Part shown: positions 1-8,522 of the stretch, one piece after another
Position numbering within the stretch: the stretch's first letter is position 1
Layout of the letters: each line of letters starts with the position of its first letter
Assembly (NCBI GenBank): GCA_964563925.1
Contig: CAZLZD010000034.1
Span: 1 to 45,914, forward strand
Length of the DNA stretch: 45,914 bases
Reading direction: 5' to 3'
Source: JAUILA01 sp964563925
GTDB lineage: Bacteria > Bacteroidota > Bacteroidia > Cytophagales > Cyclobacteriaceae
Notes under the pieces: model-generated
What the model saw: only the letters and a program-made list of their open reading frames with translations
Told to the model about the DNA's origin: nothing
Database searches by the model: none
Translations under genes and position numbers: made by a program

Positions 1-760
1 GTTCGTCATCAATACCGTCCAGGATAAGGTTATCGAAATCGTGGAAGAAACAGAATTTTTTAAAGCCGTCCACGATTTCAGGAGGGTACATTTCGCCCTT
101 TGGGAATACAAGATTGAGTCGTTTGTACTTTTTCAGGTGATGTACCTCGCTTTCCAGTGCCTCCACTATGTCTTTGGCGAAGTCCTGGAAGATTCCCGGG
201 AATTCTCCCTCATGCCCTTTCACAGGCCGGTCAATGATCAGTAATTTACTTTTAGGAATTTTATTGATCAGTTCGTAGCCGGATTCCTGTTTGACATCGG
301 TATTAAAGAAGTGCGGTGCGATTACGTAATAATGGTATTTGCCCGCACTCTGCTCAATGAATTCCGACAGGATGCGCTGGTTGTAATGATGAATGTGTAA
401 ATCAACATTCGCTTCGTCTCCGAGTGCTTCAATGATTGAGTAGTAGATTATTTTTTTATACGAACTGAGCTTATTAAACAACAGCAATACCTTCAGTTTA
501 TTTTCCGTATTGGTGGAACACACATAGAAGCCTTTGCCTCTGACTGAAATGATAAGGCCACGGTCTTTCAATTCGTTATAGGCCTTTTCCACGGTATCCC
601 GGCTCAGCAGAAAATCAAAGCTCATCTCATTGATGGAAGGGATCCTGTCCCCGATTTTAAGCTTCCCTTCCTGAATGTCTTCCATGATCAGGTTCACTAC
701 CTGAACATATTTCGGAGTCCTGGAATCGGTATTAATTTGTTCTGACTTATCCAAAATCAT
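1..760 (-). CDS. GntR-family transcriptional regulator with periplasmic-binding-like sensor domain (3' end outside window)
   Basis: Reading the minus strand from an ATG at 760 gives an open frame of about 253 codons that runs off the window, so the C-terminus is missing. Residues about 15-80 form a GntR winged helix-turn-helix: a YVQVVNLIMEDI helix, then KIGDRIPSINEMS, the recognition segment LSRDTVEKAYNEL and the wing GLIISVRGKGFYV. From about residue 88 the protein continues as an alternating beta/alpha domain (KVLLLFNKLSSYKK, later YHYYVIAPHF and KLLIIDRP), like the LacI-type sugar-sensing domain of Bacteroidota GntR regulators of fucose or arabinose genes. It begins 25 bp after the fused rhamnose aldolase/dehydrogenase gene on the same strand, so the two are probably co-transcribed. 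By context it is the rhamnose-pathway regulator; the ligand is inferred. Confidence 0.88.
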   Translation of the reverse strand, partial: MILDKSEQINTDSRTPKYVQVVNLIMEDIQEGKLKIGDRIPSINEMSFDFLLSRDTVEKAYNELKDRGLIISVRGKGFYVCSTNTENKLKVLLLFNKLSSYKKIIYYSIIEALGDEANVDLHIHHYNQRILSEFIEQSAGKYHYYVIAPHFFNTDVKQESGYELINKIPKSKLLIIDRPVKGHEGEFPGIFQDFAKDIVEALESEVHHLKKYKRLNLVFPKGEMYPPEIVDGFKKFCFFHDFDNLILDGIDDE

Positions 761-785
761 AGATACTGGGTTATTTTTTAACTAA

Positions 786-2906
786 TTAGCGCGGAAATGC
801 GGCTGGCAGCCCACCGTCCACATTGAGCATATTGCCCGTGGATTTTTTGAGACTGCCTCCGACAAATACAAAGGCCGCCTCTGCGATATCCTCCACCGTC
901 ACTTTTTCTTTTAAAATGGTTCGGCCTGCATAGAACGAAGGCAGTTCATCGAGAGGAACTCCGTAGGCTTTCGCCCGGTCCTCAGCCCATCCGCTTTCCC
1001 ATATTTTAGAGTTTTCGATCACCGCATCCGGATTGATGACATTTACCCTGATTTTATACTCCCCGAGTTCACTGGCCATAAGTCTGGACATGTGAAGCTG
1101 GGCAGCCTTTACCGTTCCATAGGCGACATTTTTCGGACCGGATACCAGGGCATTTTTACTCACAATATTGATGATATCCCCTCCCAGGCCCTGCTTGGTC
1201 AGAATGTTTACGGCATGCTTTGAAACGTTGAACTGTCCCATGAGCATTATATCAATCATCTTGCTCCAGACGTGGTCATCATGTTCGGAGAATGGCTTGC
1301 TGATGGAAATACCTGCATTATTCACGGCAATGTCCAAACCACCGAACTTGAGGACTGCCTTTTCAAAGGAATCCTGGTAATTTCCCTCATTGGTGACGTC
1401 CAGTATGAGACCGATAAACGCATCCTGGCCAAACTCCTGCTCAAATTCTCCAATTGTGCAGTTAAGCCGTTCCTCGTCGTTGTCCGAAAGAATGACACAG
1501 GCCCCCTCCTGTATATACTTCCTGGCGATTGCCTTGCCAATCCCCCCGGCACTGCCTGTGATCAGGGCGATATGCCGTGACAGCGGTTTTTCTTTAGGTA
1601 AGCGTTGCAGCTTGGCCTCTTCCAGTAACCAGTATTCTATATTAAACGCCTCCTGTGCCGGAAGGGATACGTAGGTGGAAATGGCTTCGGCACCGCGCAT
1701 CACATTGATGGCGTTAACGTAGAATTCGCTCGCCACGCGTGATGTCTGTTTGTTTTTGGCGAAGGCGAACATACCCACTCCCGGCCAGAGAATGATCACC
1801 GGGTTGGGATCGCGCATTGGCGGACTATCGGGATGCTTGTGTTTTTCGTAATAGGTTGCATAGTTGCTCCGGTACTTTTCAAACTGGTCGGACAAGCGTG
1901 CCCGGAGATTGCCGGCATCTGACAGGTCTGCATTCGGTTCCAGATTCAGAACAAGCGGTGCTATTTTTGTCCGCAGGAAGTGATCCGGACAACTGGTACC
2001 CATCGGTGCCAGCTTCGACAGGTCTTCAGAGTTAATAAATTCCATGACTACCTCATCATCGGTATACGTACCAATCATTTTATCGTGGGAAGAACAAAGG
2101 CCGCGAAGGACAGGGGCAATGGCAGCGGCCTGCTGGTGCCGCTTCTTACCGGGGAGTGATTTGATACGGCTGCCTCCGAAAACAGGACCTTTTTTTCCAA
2201 GGTTATCTTCAATGTATTGTGAGGCTTCTTCAATTACCTCAAGGCTGTTCATATAGCATTCCAGCGAGGTGTCACCCCAGGTGAAGATGCCATGACCTCC
2301 CAGCATGATTCCCCGAATGTTGGGATTGGCTTCATAGGCATCACGCAGGCGTAATCCCAGGTCAAAGCCCGGACGCTGCCAGGGCACCCAGGCGATGGAT
2401 CCATTGAATAATTCACGGGTGATCTTTTCGCCGTCTTTTGAAGCGGCAATGGCAATAATGGCATCAGGATGCAGATGGTCTATATGCCTGAACGGAAGGA
2501 ACGCATGTAACGCAGTATCAATCGACGGCGCCCGTGAATCCAGGTCGTAGAAGCAGTGATTATACAGTTTGACCATTTCATCTTCATGCTCCAGTCCCCG
2601 GTATACATTCTCCAGTGAAAGTAGCTTTTCCTGGTACAGTCCGGCAAGCCCGGCCCTTGTCAGCGTGCCTATATCTCCTCCTGAACCCTTTACCCACATC
2701 ACTTCCACCTCCCGGCCCGTCAGCGGATCCTTCTCGAAGGTTTTGCAACTGGTATTCCCGCCTCCGTAATTGGTAATCCGGAGATCACCTCCCAGCTGGT
2801 TGGAACGGTAGATCAACAGTCCGACCTCATCACCCTCCAGCTCTTTGGCTTTTTCCTCATCCCAGCTGTTGCTGACGTGCTTAAATTTCTTTTCCTTAAT
2901 TTCCAT
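786..2906 (-). CDS. rhaEW: Bifunctional rhamnulose-1-phosphate aldolase / short-chain dehydrogenase
   Basis: This is a 706-residue two-domain cytoplasmic enzyme. Residues about 20-430 form a class II aldolase/adducin-type domain, with candidate zinc ligands in HIDHLHPDA (H144, H146) and GGHGIF (H205). Residues about 445-706 form a short-chain dehydrogenase, with the NAD-binding TGSAGGIGKA motif at 450-459, NNAG at 529-532 and the catalytic pair Y596 and K600 in YGTVKAA. The architecture and length match the fused enzyme that cleaves L-rhamnulose 1-phosphate to dihydroxyacetone phosphate and L-lactaldehyde, then oxidises or reduces the lactaldehyde. ATG start at 2906. It is divergent from the permease/isomerase operon and upstream of the GntR gene. 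The only weak point is the direction of the dehydrogenase step. Confidence 0.93.
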   Translation of the reverse strand: MEIKEKKFKHVSNSWDEEKAKELEGDEVGLLIYRSNQLGGDLRITNYGGGNTSCKTFEKDPLTGREVEVMWVKGSGGDIGTLTRAGLAGLYQEKLLSLENVYRGLEHEDEMVKLYNHCFYDLDSRAPSIDTALHAFLPFRHIDHLHPDAIIAIAASKDGEKITRELFNGSIAWVPWQRPGFDLGLRLRDAYEANPNIRGIMLGGHGIFTWGDTSLECYMNSLEVIEEASQYIEDNLGKKGPVFGGSRIKSLPGKKRHQQAAAIAPVLRGLCSSHDKMIGTYTDDEVVMEFINSEDLSKLAPMGTSCPDHFLRTKIAPLVLNLEPNADLSDAGNLRARLSDQFEKYRSNYATYYEKHKHPDSPPMRDPNPVIILWPGVGMFAFAKNKQTSRVASEFYVNAINVMRGAEAISTYVSLPAQEAFNIEYWLLEEAKLQRLPKEKPLSRHIALITGSAGGIGKAIARKYIQEGACVILSDNDEERLNCTIGEFEQEFGQDAFIGLILDVTNEGNYQDSFEKAVLKFGGLDIAVNNAGISISKPFSEHDDHVWSKMIDIMLMGQFNVSKHAVNILTKQGLGGDIINIVSKNALVSGPKNVAYGTVKAAQLHMSRLMASELGEYKIRVNVINPDAVIENSKIWESGWAEDRAKAYGVPLDELPSFYAGRTILKEKVTVEDIAEAAFVFVGGSLKKSTGNMLNVDGGLPAAFPR

Positions 2907-3129
2907 AGTCCCCTGACGGTTTTTTGATAATACATTACAATTTGACAGAAAGCCAAGGATTGCGCGTCCTGTGGTGTCTTGAAAGGAGGACTTTCTTTTC
3001 AGTTTTCTATCTTAAAATAGGCATTTTTCTATAATTTGACGGAATAATAATTTCCGTATGTATCCCGTGACAGCGGATACGACAGGATGGCTGTCCATTT
3101 CCTTTTCAATTTATTAGAAGAAATTTCCT
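2907..3129. promoter_or_regulatory. Divergent regulatory region between the rhaEW and permease operons
   Basis: This 223-bp AT-rich spacer must contain promoters for both directions. A 12-base direct repeat occurs at 2939-2950 (AATTTGACAGAA) and 3033-3044 (AATTTGACGGAA), differing at one base. Three inverted repeats follow in a row: ACGGAA-N7-TTCCGT at 3039-3057, GTATCC-N9-GGATAC at 3060-3080 and GACAG-N5-CTGTC at 3081-3095. Any could be an operator for the nearby GntR regulator, or the last two could form leader hairpins. I see no perfect match to the Bacteroidota promoter consensus TTTG/TAnnTTTG, so transcription starts are not assigned. Confidence 0.5.
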
Positions 3130-4533
3130 GTGGCTAAAAAAATATTTAATAAGATCATCAAAGGGGCTGGCGAGTTTGAACGAACTCCAGTTCCGCCGGG
3201 GCACCTGAAGTCTTCCACGAGCTTTCTCGGCATGTACGCCGGCGAGCATACTGCAGGTACCGAGTTTGTGATCGGACCGTTGTTTGTTGCCCATGGCGTG
3301 TCGGCCGGGGATCTGATCGGCGGGCTCCTTGTAGGCAACCTCCTCGCAGTTTTAAGCTGGGGGCTGCTCACCGCACCGATCGCCACCAAGCGCAGACTGA
3401 CTCTTTATTATCAGCTCGAACGAATTTGTGGTCGGGGTATGGTAAAGGTTTACAACCTGGTCAATGCGCTGATGTTTTGTTTCCTGGCCGGATCAATGAT
3501 CGCGGTGAGTGCCACAGCGATCGGGATTCCATTCGGTTTGTCAATGCCCGCACTCGGAGACTGGTTCCCATCGTCACCCGGGTGGGTCCTGGCTGTTTTG
3601 CTTACGGGTGCCGTTGTTACGGTGGTGGTCATCCGCGGATATTCCCAGGTTGCCAAATTCTCCAATATCATGGCGCCCTGGATGATTCTGATCTTCATAG
3701 CTTCGGCCCTCACAGCCTTGCCTGAGCTGGGTGTATCCTCCTGGGAAAGCTTTATGACTGCCTCTCACGAAGTGATCTGGACCGGAAAGCCGCTTCCAGG
3801 TATTTCGAAATTTACCTTCTGGCATGTGATGTTCTTTGCCTGGTTTTGCAATATGGCCATGCATATCGGGATGTCCGATCTCTCTGTCCTCAGGTACGCC
3901 CGGTCCTGGAAATACGGTTTTCTGTCCTTTGCCGGAATGTTTCTGGGCCATTTTATTGCCTGGATCGCATCCGGGATATTATATGCAGTGTTTTTGCAGC
4001 AGTCCAATTTCAGTTCAGAATTTGCACCCGGTCCGGTGGCCTTCAACGCGGCAGGGATTGCTGGTGCAGTGTGCGTGGTGGTGGCCGGATGGACCACCGC
4101 CAATCCTACGATTTACCGGGCAGGTCTGGCCTTCCAGGGGATTTTCCGGAAGACGGCTACCTGGAAGGTTACCACGGCTGTCGGTGCGATCACCTCCGTT
4201 GCGGCCTGCTTTCCTGCCCTGGTAATGAAATTGCTTGATTTCGTGGCCTTGTACGGGTTGATCCTGATGCCGCTCGGGGCAGTGATTTTTGCCGACCATT
4301 ATTTTCCCGGAAAATTCGGATTCCGAAAGGAACAGGCGCTGGTGGCGGAGAATGTGTTTTCCCTGCCGGTGTTTTTTACCTGGGCGGGTACTCTGCTGGT
4401 CTGCTGGGGACTTAATTTTTACACCGGCCTGGAGATATTCTTCCTGGGCCTGCCAGGCTGGTTCGTGGCGATTGTACTCTTTATTTCCCTGTCCCGGCTT
4501 ATTTATCCTGTGAAAAAACACGCACTTGCATGA
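3130..4533 (+). CDS. NCS1-family (cytosine/purine permease-type) transporter, probable rhamnose-pathway permease
   Basis: This is a 467-residue polytopic inner-membrane protein with about 12 hydrophobic segments. The frame starts at a GTG (3130) just after an A/G-rich stretch. The N-terminal part, FERTPVPPGHL followed by FLGMYAGEHTAGTEF, and the internal GYSQVAKFSNIMAPWM are typical of the nucleobase:cation symporter-1 family, a LeuT-fold group that usually imports cytosine, purines, allantoin or hydantoin. No nucleobase catabolic gene is nearby. It is the first gene of an operon with L-rhamnose isomerase, and its stop codon overlaps the next gene (ATGA). The inference is that it carries L-rhamnose or a related sugar in place of the usual RhaT or FucP-type permease. 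The family call is secure; the substrate is not. Confidence 0.82.
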   Translation: MAKKIFNKIIKGAGEFERTPVPPGHLKSSTSFLGMYAGEHTAGTEFVIGPLFVAHGVSAGDLIGGLLVGNLLAVLSWGLLTAPIATKRRLTLYYQLERICGRGMVKVYNLVNALMFCFLAGSMIAVSATAIGIPFGLSMPALGDWFPSSPGWVLAVLLTGAVVTVVVIRGYSQVAKFSNIMAPWMILIFIASALTALPELGVSSWESFMTASHEVIWTGKPLPGISKFTFWHVMFFAWFCNMAMHIGMSDLSVLRYARSWKYGFLSFAGMFLGHFIAWIASGILYAVFLQQSNFSSEFAPGPVAFNAAGIAGAVCVVVAGWTTANPTIYRAGLAFQGIFRKTATWKVTTAVGAITSVAACFPALVMKLLDFVALYGLILMPLGAVIFADHYFPGKFGFRKEQALVAENVFSLPVFFTWAGTLLVCWGLNFYTGLEIFFLGLPGWFVAIVLFISLSRLIYPVKKHALA

Positions 4534-4721
4534 GACGAATCTTCAAAATACTATCTGCAGCAGCCCTTTTAATGACCATTGTGCCTCCGGTACTTTATTT
4601 CCAGGGTATGATTCCGTTGGCGACCAACCATACGATCATGGCGGTGGGCATGATCATATGGTTTATTACAGCCCCGCTGTGGATTAATGAAAAAATCAAC
4701 AGGGAGGAGGACCAATCATGA
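4530..4721 (+). CDS. Small two-helix membrane protein
   Basis: This 63-residue protein has a basic N-terminus (MRRIFK) and two hydrophobic segments at about residues 7-24 and 35-51, separated by a short polar turn, with a charged tail EKINREEDQS. It overlaps the permease stop and the isomerase start by four bases each (ATGA at both ends), so it is translationally coupled on both sides. I do not recognise a named family. Size, topology and position suggest a small accessory subunit of the preceding permease, but that is inference only. The frame is supported by its tight packing in the operon and by a strong ribosome binding site (GGAGGAGG) within its own end that serves the next gene. Confidence 0.72.
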   Translation: MRRIFKILSAAALLMTIVPPVLYFQGMIPLATNHTIMAVGMIIWFITAPLWINEKINREEDQS

Positions 4722-5998
4722 TTCAGATAAATTCAGATCAGCTCTCCGCACTGAATGAGGAGGCAAAGAAAAAGGATGCCGGCAGCCTTGAGCGGTTCAG
4801 GGAAGAGGCGGAACACCGCGGGCATTCATTCGATAAGCTGGTGGACAAAGTCGCAGGATTTCAGATTGCCGTGCCCAGCTGGGCGCTCGGTACGGGAGGC
4901 ACCCGGTTTGGGCGTTTTTCCATCGGAGGGGAACCCAGGAACCTTTTTGAAAAACTTGATGATATTGGGTTGTTGCATCAGCTGACCAGGCAAACGGATG
5001 CGGTATCCCTTCATATTCCCTGGGATATCCCGGATGACACCAATGCGGTAAGGGCTCATGCCGGCGAACTTGGAATTGGATTTGATGCCATGAACAACAA
5101 CACCTTCCAAGACTATGGTCAGCCCTTAAGTTATAAAATGGGATCCTTTGCACACTGCCGCCCGGAAGTACGCAGGCAGGCAATAGATCATACGCTTGAA
5201 GTGATCCGGATTGGCCGGGAGCTTGGGAGCAAGGGACTCACAATATGGCTTGCCGACGGCACTAATTTTCCAGGGCAGGGCAGCTTCAGAAAGCAGTTTA
5301 ACAATACCCTGGCCTCGCTGGAACAGGTTTATTCAACGTTGCCGAAAGACTGGAAACTACTGCTTGAATATAAGCCCTATGAGCCCAATTTCTACAGCAC
5401 CGTGATCCCGGACTGGGGTACTTCCCTGCTTTTGTGCAATGCCCTCGGTGACCAGGCAAAAGTCCTGGTGGACCTCGGGCATCATTTGCCCAATACAAAC
5501 ATTGAACAGATCGTCGCAACCCTTCTGAATCAGGAAATGCTCGCTGGTTTTCATTTCAATGACAGCAAGTACGGGGATGATGACCTGACGGCCGGGAGTA
5601 TAAAGCCTTATCAGCTCTTCCTGCTTTTTTGTGAACTCGTGTTTGGTACTGAAGACGGATGCCAGGACTGGGACTCACTTTCCTGGATGATCGATGCCAG
5701 CCACAATACGAAAGATCCGGTCGAAGACCTGATGCAGGCGTTGGAGGCTATTGCCACCGCGTACGCCAAAGCCCTTATGGTAGACCGGGAAAAACTAACC
5801 CAATTTCAGGAAGACGGGGATGTAGTAGGGGCACAGGAGGTATTGTCGGATGCGTTTCAGACGGACGTGCGTATGCTGATCAGGGCAGCGCGGGAGCAAT
5901 CGGGCGGGGCCTGGGATCCGATAGGAGCCTATCGTGCACACGGTATTCGTGAGAAAATGATAAAGGAACGGGGAAAAAGCAGATCAACAGGATTATGA
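4718..5998 (+). CDS. rhaI: L-rhamnose isomerase (RhaI type)
   Basis: This is a 426-residue cytoplasmic xylose-isomerase-like TIM-barrel enzyme that converts L-rhamnose to L-rhamnulose. Diagnostic stretches are the substrate loop VPSWALGTGGTRFGRF (about 52-67), VSLHIPWDIPDD (about 97-107), ADGTNFPGQ, the metal-binding glutamate in LLEYKPYEP, VDLGHHLPNTN, and FHFNDSKYGDDDL. These match the Pseudomonas stutzeri/Gram-positive-type rhamnose isomerase, which differs from E. coli RhaA. Length agrees with the family. The ATG is preceded by a strong GGAGGAGG ribosome binding site and overlaps the upstream stop. Product and position link it to the divergent aldolase/dehydrogenase. No rhamnulokinase gene is visible in the window to connect the two steps. 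Confidence 0.93.
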   Translation: MIQINSDQLSALNEEAKKKDAGSLERFREEAEHRGHSFDKLVDKVAGFQIAVPSWALGTGGTRFGRFSIGGEPRNLFEKLDDIGLLHQLTRQTDAVSLHIPWDIPDDTNAVRAHAGELGIGFDAMNNNTFQDYGQPLSYKMGSFAHCRPEVRRQAIDHTLEVIRIGRELGSKGLTIWLADGTNFPGQGSFRKQFNNTLASLEQVYSTLPKDWKLLLEYKPYEPNFYSTVIPDWGTSLLLCNALGDQAKVLVDLGHHLPNTNIEQIVATLLNQEMLAGFHFNDSKYGDDDLTAGSIKPYQLFLLFCELVFGTEDGCQDWDSLSWMIDASHNTKDPVEDLMQALEAIATAYAKALMVDREKLTQFQEDGDVVGAQEVLSDAFQTDVRMLIRAAREQSGGAWDPIGAYRAHGIREKMIKERGKSRSTGL

Positions 5999-7074
5999 AA
6001 GATACCAGCTTCTTACTTGCCATCGCTCTTCTGGTGGGATGTTCGTCTTCGGAAGAACCGGGGACTAATGACGACAAAACCGAACCCCTGCGATCCGGTA
6101 TTCATGTCGAGAACGGACAGCTGGTAGACAAGGAAGGGAATGCGTTCGTGCCCTACGGATTTAACAGTGTACATGTCTGGCTGGATAAGGAGGAGGCTGA
6201 ACAGGCACTCAGGCAATCGATTCCCAGGTCCGGGGCCAACACGGTCAGGCTGGTCACTTCCGGCAGGTCCTGGACCTGGAATAACCAGTCCTCAACCAGC
6301 GCTCAGAAGCGATTCCTGGTGGAAACAGCTGTTGAGGCCGGACTCGTCCCGATGCTTGAAATGCATGACGGGACCTGCCTGGATGCCTGTGACCAGGAAC
6401 CGGCAGATGGTAAAATGGGGCTGAGCCAGATCGTGGATGAGTGGCTTCAACCGGAGAACGTCAGCCTGGCAAAAGCTTATGAAGGAGAGCTGCTGATAAA
6501 TATCGCCAACGAGTGGGGCCCGCAGGACAGTGTGTTCCTTAACTGTTACAAAGAGGCTATCACCCGACTGCGCAATGCGGGCATTAATAACGTGCTGGTC
6601 ATTGATGCGGGCCGTTGCGGACAGGGTGCCTCCACCCTGCTTGAATTCGGCGATGCCCTGTACCGGCACGATCCTCTCAGCAATATCCTTCTCAGTATAC
6701 ACATGTATGGGTTCTGGCGAACCGAAGACAAAACGTTTGACGGATGGACCCCTCCGTACCTGGCTGAGGAGGTGATTCCTCAGCTGGCGGCGCTGGAGGC
6801 ACCGGTGGTGGTTGGTGAGTTTGGCTGGGAGGGGGAAGGAACCGCCATTAATTATGACCCGCGTAAAATCATGCAGCTATGTAAGGAGAACAATATTGGC
6901 TGGCTCTTCTGGGCCTGGTATGATGGTCAGGCTAAGCCGTACTATAATACAGTGAGTACCGAAGATTATTCCTTGCTGGAGAATGATGACCTGAGTGAGT
7001 CCGGAAAATTTATTGTCAACGATCCGGAATTGGGGATGCGCAACATAGCCAGGAAACCGGCAGGATTTGAATGA
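5995..7074 (+). CDS. GH5-like (clan GH-A) glycoside hydrolase lipoprotein
   Basis: This is a 359-residue protein with a lipoprotein signal ending LLVGC (Cys16) followed by an acidic linker. The mature part is a TIM-barrel glycosidase of GH5 type, beginning GIHVENGQLVDKEGNAFV with the characteristic arginine in ANTVRLVTSG. The acid/base candidate is E173 in INIANEWG and the nucleophile candidate is E275 in VVVGEFGW, at the expected places after strands 4 and 7. It resembles bacterial GH5 mannanase- or glucanase-like enzymes, but I cannot assign a subfamily or linkage. Its start overlaps the rhamnose isomerase stop (ATGA), placing an exported enzyme in the same transcript as cytoplasmic rhamnose catabolism. 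It is probably membrane-anchored and acts on backbone or side-chain sugars of the same glycan. Confidence 0.86.
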   Translation: MKDTSFLLAIALLVGCSSSEEPGTNDDKTEPLRSGIHVENGQLVDKEGNAFVPYGFNSVHVWLDKEEAEQALRQSIPRSGANTVRLVTSGRSWTWNNQSSTSAQKRFLVETAVEAGLVPMLEMHDGTCLDACDQEPADGKMGLSQIVDEWLQPENVSLAKAYEGELLINIANEWGPQDSVFLNCYKEAITRLRNAGINNVLVIDAGRCGQGASTLLEFGDALYRHDPLSNILLSIHMYGFWRTEDKTFDGWTPPYLAEEVIPQLAALEAPVVVGEFGWEGEGTAINYDPRKIMQLCKENNIGWLFWAWYDGQAKPYYNTVSTEDYSLLENDDLSESGKFIVNDPELGMRNIARKPAGFE

Positions 7075-8522
7075 CGACCCTAATGAAACGAATATTCGGA
7101 ATACTATTATCTTTTTTCTTTGCCGTCCCGGCTTTTTCTGCTGATGTCATTCACTGGCAGGGGCCTGAGGGTATGGCATCGAACGCCAACTACACGCTGT
7201 TTATCAACGGCGAGGAGATCGAGGTATATGAAATGGAAGTGGCATCGTATGCTATTTTCGACTTCACCGGGGAAGTGGAAATTACCGTGGAAACCAGGTT
7301 TGATGTGCGCTGGGTGGATGTCAGGCCTTCCCGCCATCAGGTTGAGGTGGAATACCTTGACGCCCATACGTTCCGCTTCAGGATAAACGAACCGAAAGAC
7401 CTGAGTGTGGAGCTGAACGGGGAAATACGGAATAAGCCCCTGTTTCTTTTCACCAATTATCCCGAAACAGAGATTCCGGACCGGAATAATCCGGATGTGA
7501 TCTGGTTTGAGCAGGGAAAGTTTTACGATGAGGTTGCTCTTGAACTGAAGTCCGGTCAAACCGTGTACATTGAAGGAGGGGCAGTGGTCCGGGGCAATAT
7601 CCTGGGGAAGGATGTGGAGAATGTACGTATTACGGGCCGGGGTATGATGGATGGCTCACTTAACTCGGAGCGGAGACAGGACCATCGTCAGTTTATTGAT
7701 TTCCGGGACAGCAGGGAATTGCTGATCGAAGGGATCACCCTGGTTAATTCCACCACATGGCAGGTGGTGCCGACACATTGCGAGAATGTGCATATTCGTG
7801 ACCTGCATATCCTGAGTGAAGACGGGGGAGATGATGGCATGGACATCGTTCGCAGTAAGAATGTACTTATTGAACGGGTATTTGCCCACACCAAGGACGA
7901 TTGCATTGCCATTAAATCGCATCGCGATTACCCGGCATCGGAAATCACCGATAATATCATCGTCCGTGATTGCGTATTCTGGAATTCCATCTGGGGAAAT
8001 GCGATTGAAATCGGATTTGAACTTTACAGTGAGGAGGTACGGAATATCCGGTTTCAGAATATCGACATCATCCATGTGGAGGATGGTGCTGCCCTGAGCA
8101 TACATAATGCAGGGCCCGCCAGGGTTCATTCTGTGATATTTGAGGACATACGCATCGAAGATGCCAGGCAGAAATTAATTGATGTGGCTATCTTCTTTTC
8201 GAAGTGGGGCCCCGACGGAATCCGTGATGAGGAATGGGTAGCGGAGAATTATATGCATGGCGCCTGGGACGGGGTCCAGTATGTACCGGATGGCAAGGAG
8301 GAGTATCACCGGCAGTTTCGCGGGTATATCGACGGGATCATATTCAGGAATATACATGTGACCGGTGGGATGCTGCCATTTTCCGTATTTCACGGGTACG
8401 ACAAGGAAAGGAACGTGAGCAATATTCTCATACAAAACCTGGTTTATGTAAATACACCGCTTAAAAGCCCGGCAGAGGCCAAAATAAGAATGGAGAATAC
8501 GAACGGACTGGTAATAGAATGA
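7071..8522 (+). CDS. GH28-like right-handed beta-helix glycosidase with altered catalytic motifs
   Basis: This is a 483-residue exported protein with a signal peptide through about residue 24 (FFFAVPAFSA). Residues about 25-120 form a small beta-rich domain, followed by a parallel beta-helix from about 160 (GQTVYIEGGAVVRGNI, ITGRGMMDGS). The polygalacturonase-like region is recognisable: GGDDGMDIV (D255, D258) in place of NTDG and DDC at 276-278. The usual GHG histidine motif reads WGNA (308-311) and no clear RIK motif is seen. GH28 enzymes hydrolyse galacturonan or rhamnogalacturonan backbones by inversion; here the substrate is uncertain. The start overlaps the previous stop (ATGA); an in-frame ATG at 7083 would also leave a good signal peptide. 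Confidence 0.82.
   Translation: MTTLMKRIFGILLSFFFAVPAFSADVIHWQGPEGMASNANYTLFINGEEIEVYEMEVASYAIFDFTGEVEITVETRFDVRWVDVRPSRHQVEVEYLDAHTFRFRINEPKDLSVELNGEIRNKPLFLFTNYPETEIPDRNNPDVIWFEQGKFYDEVALELKSGQTVYIEGGAVVRGNILGKDVENVRITGRGMMDGSLNSERRQDHRQFIDFRDSRELLIEGITLVNSTTWQVVPTHCENVHIRDLHILSEDGGDDGMDIVRSKNVLIERVFAHTKDDCIAIKSHRDYPASEITDNIIVRDCVFWNSIWGNAIEIGFELYSEEVRNIRFQNIDIIHVEDGAALSIHNAGPARVHSVIFEDIRIEDARQKLIDVAIFFSKWGPDGIRDEEWVAENYMHGAWDGVQYVPDGKEEYHRQFRGYIDGIIFRNIHVTGGMLPFSVFHGYDKERNVSNILIQNLVYVNTPLKSPAEAKIRMENTNGLVIE

Noticed and set aside
192..203. Palindrome ATTCCCGGGAAT resembling the LacI operator core
   Set aside because: It lies inside the GntR coding sequence and lacks the outer CG and AAA/TTT flanks shared by the two real copies.
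2981..2995. GAAAG-N5-CTTTC inverted repeat between divergent genes
   Set aside because: Short 5-bp arms in A/G-rich sequence without T run or conserved context; too likely by chance.
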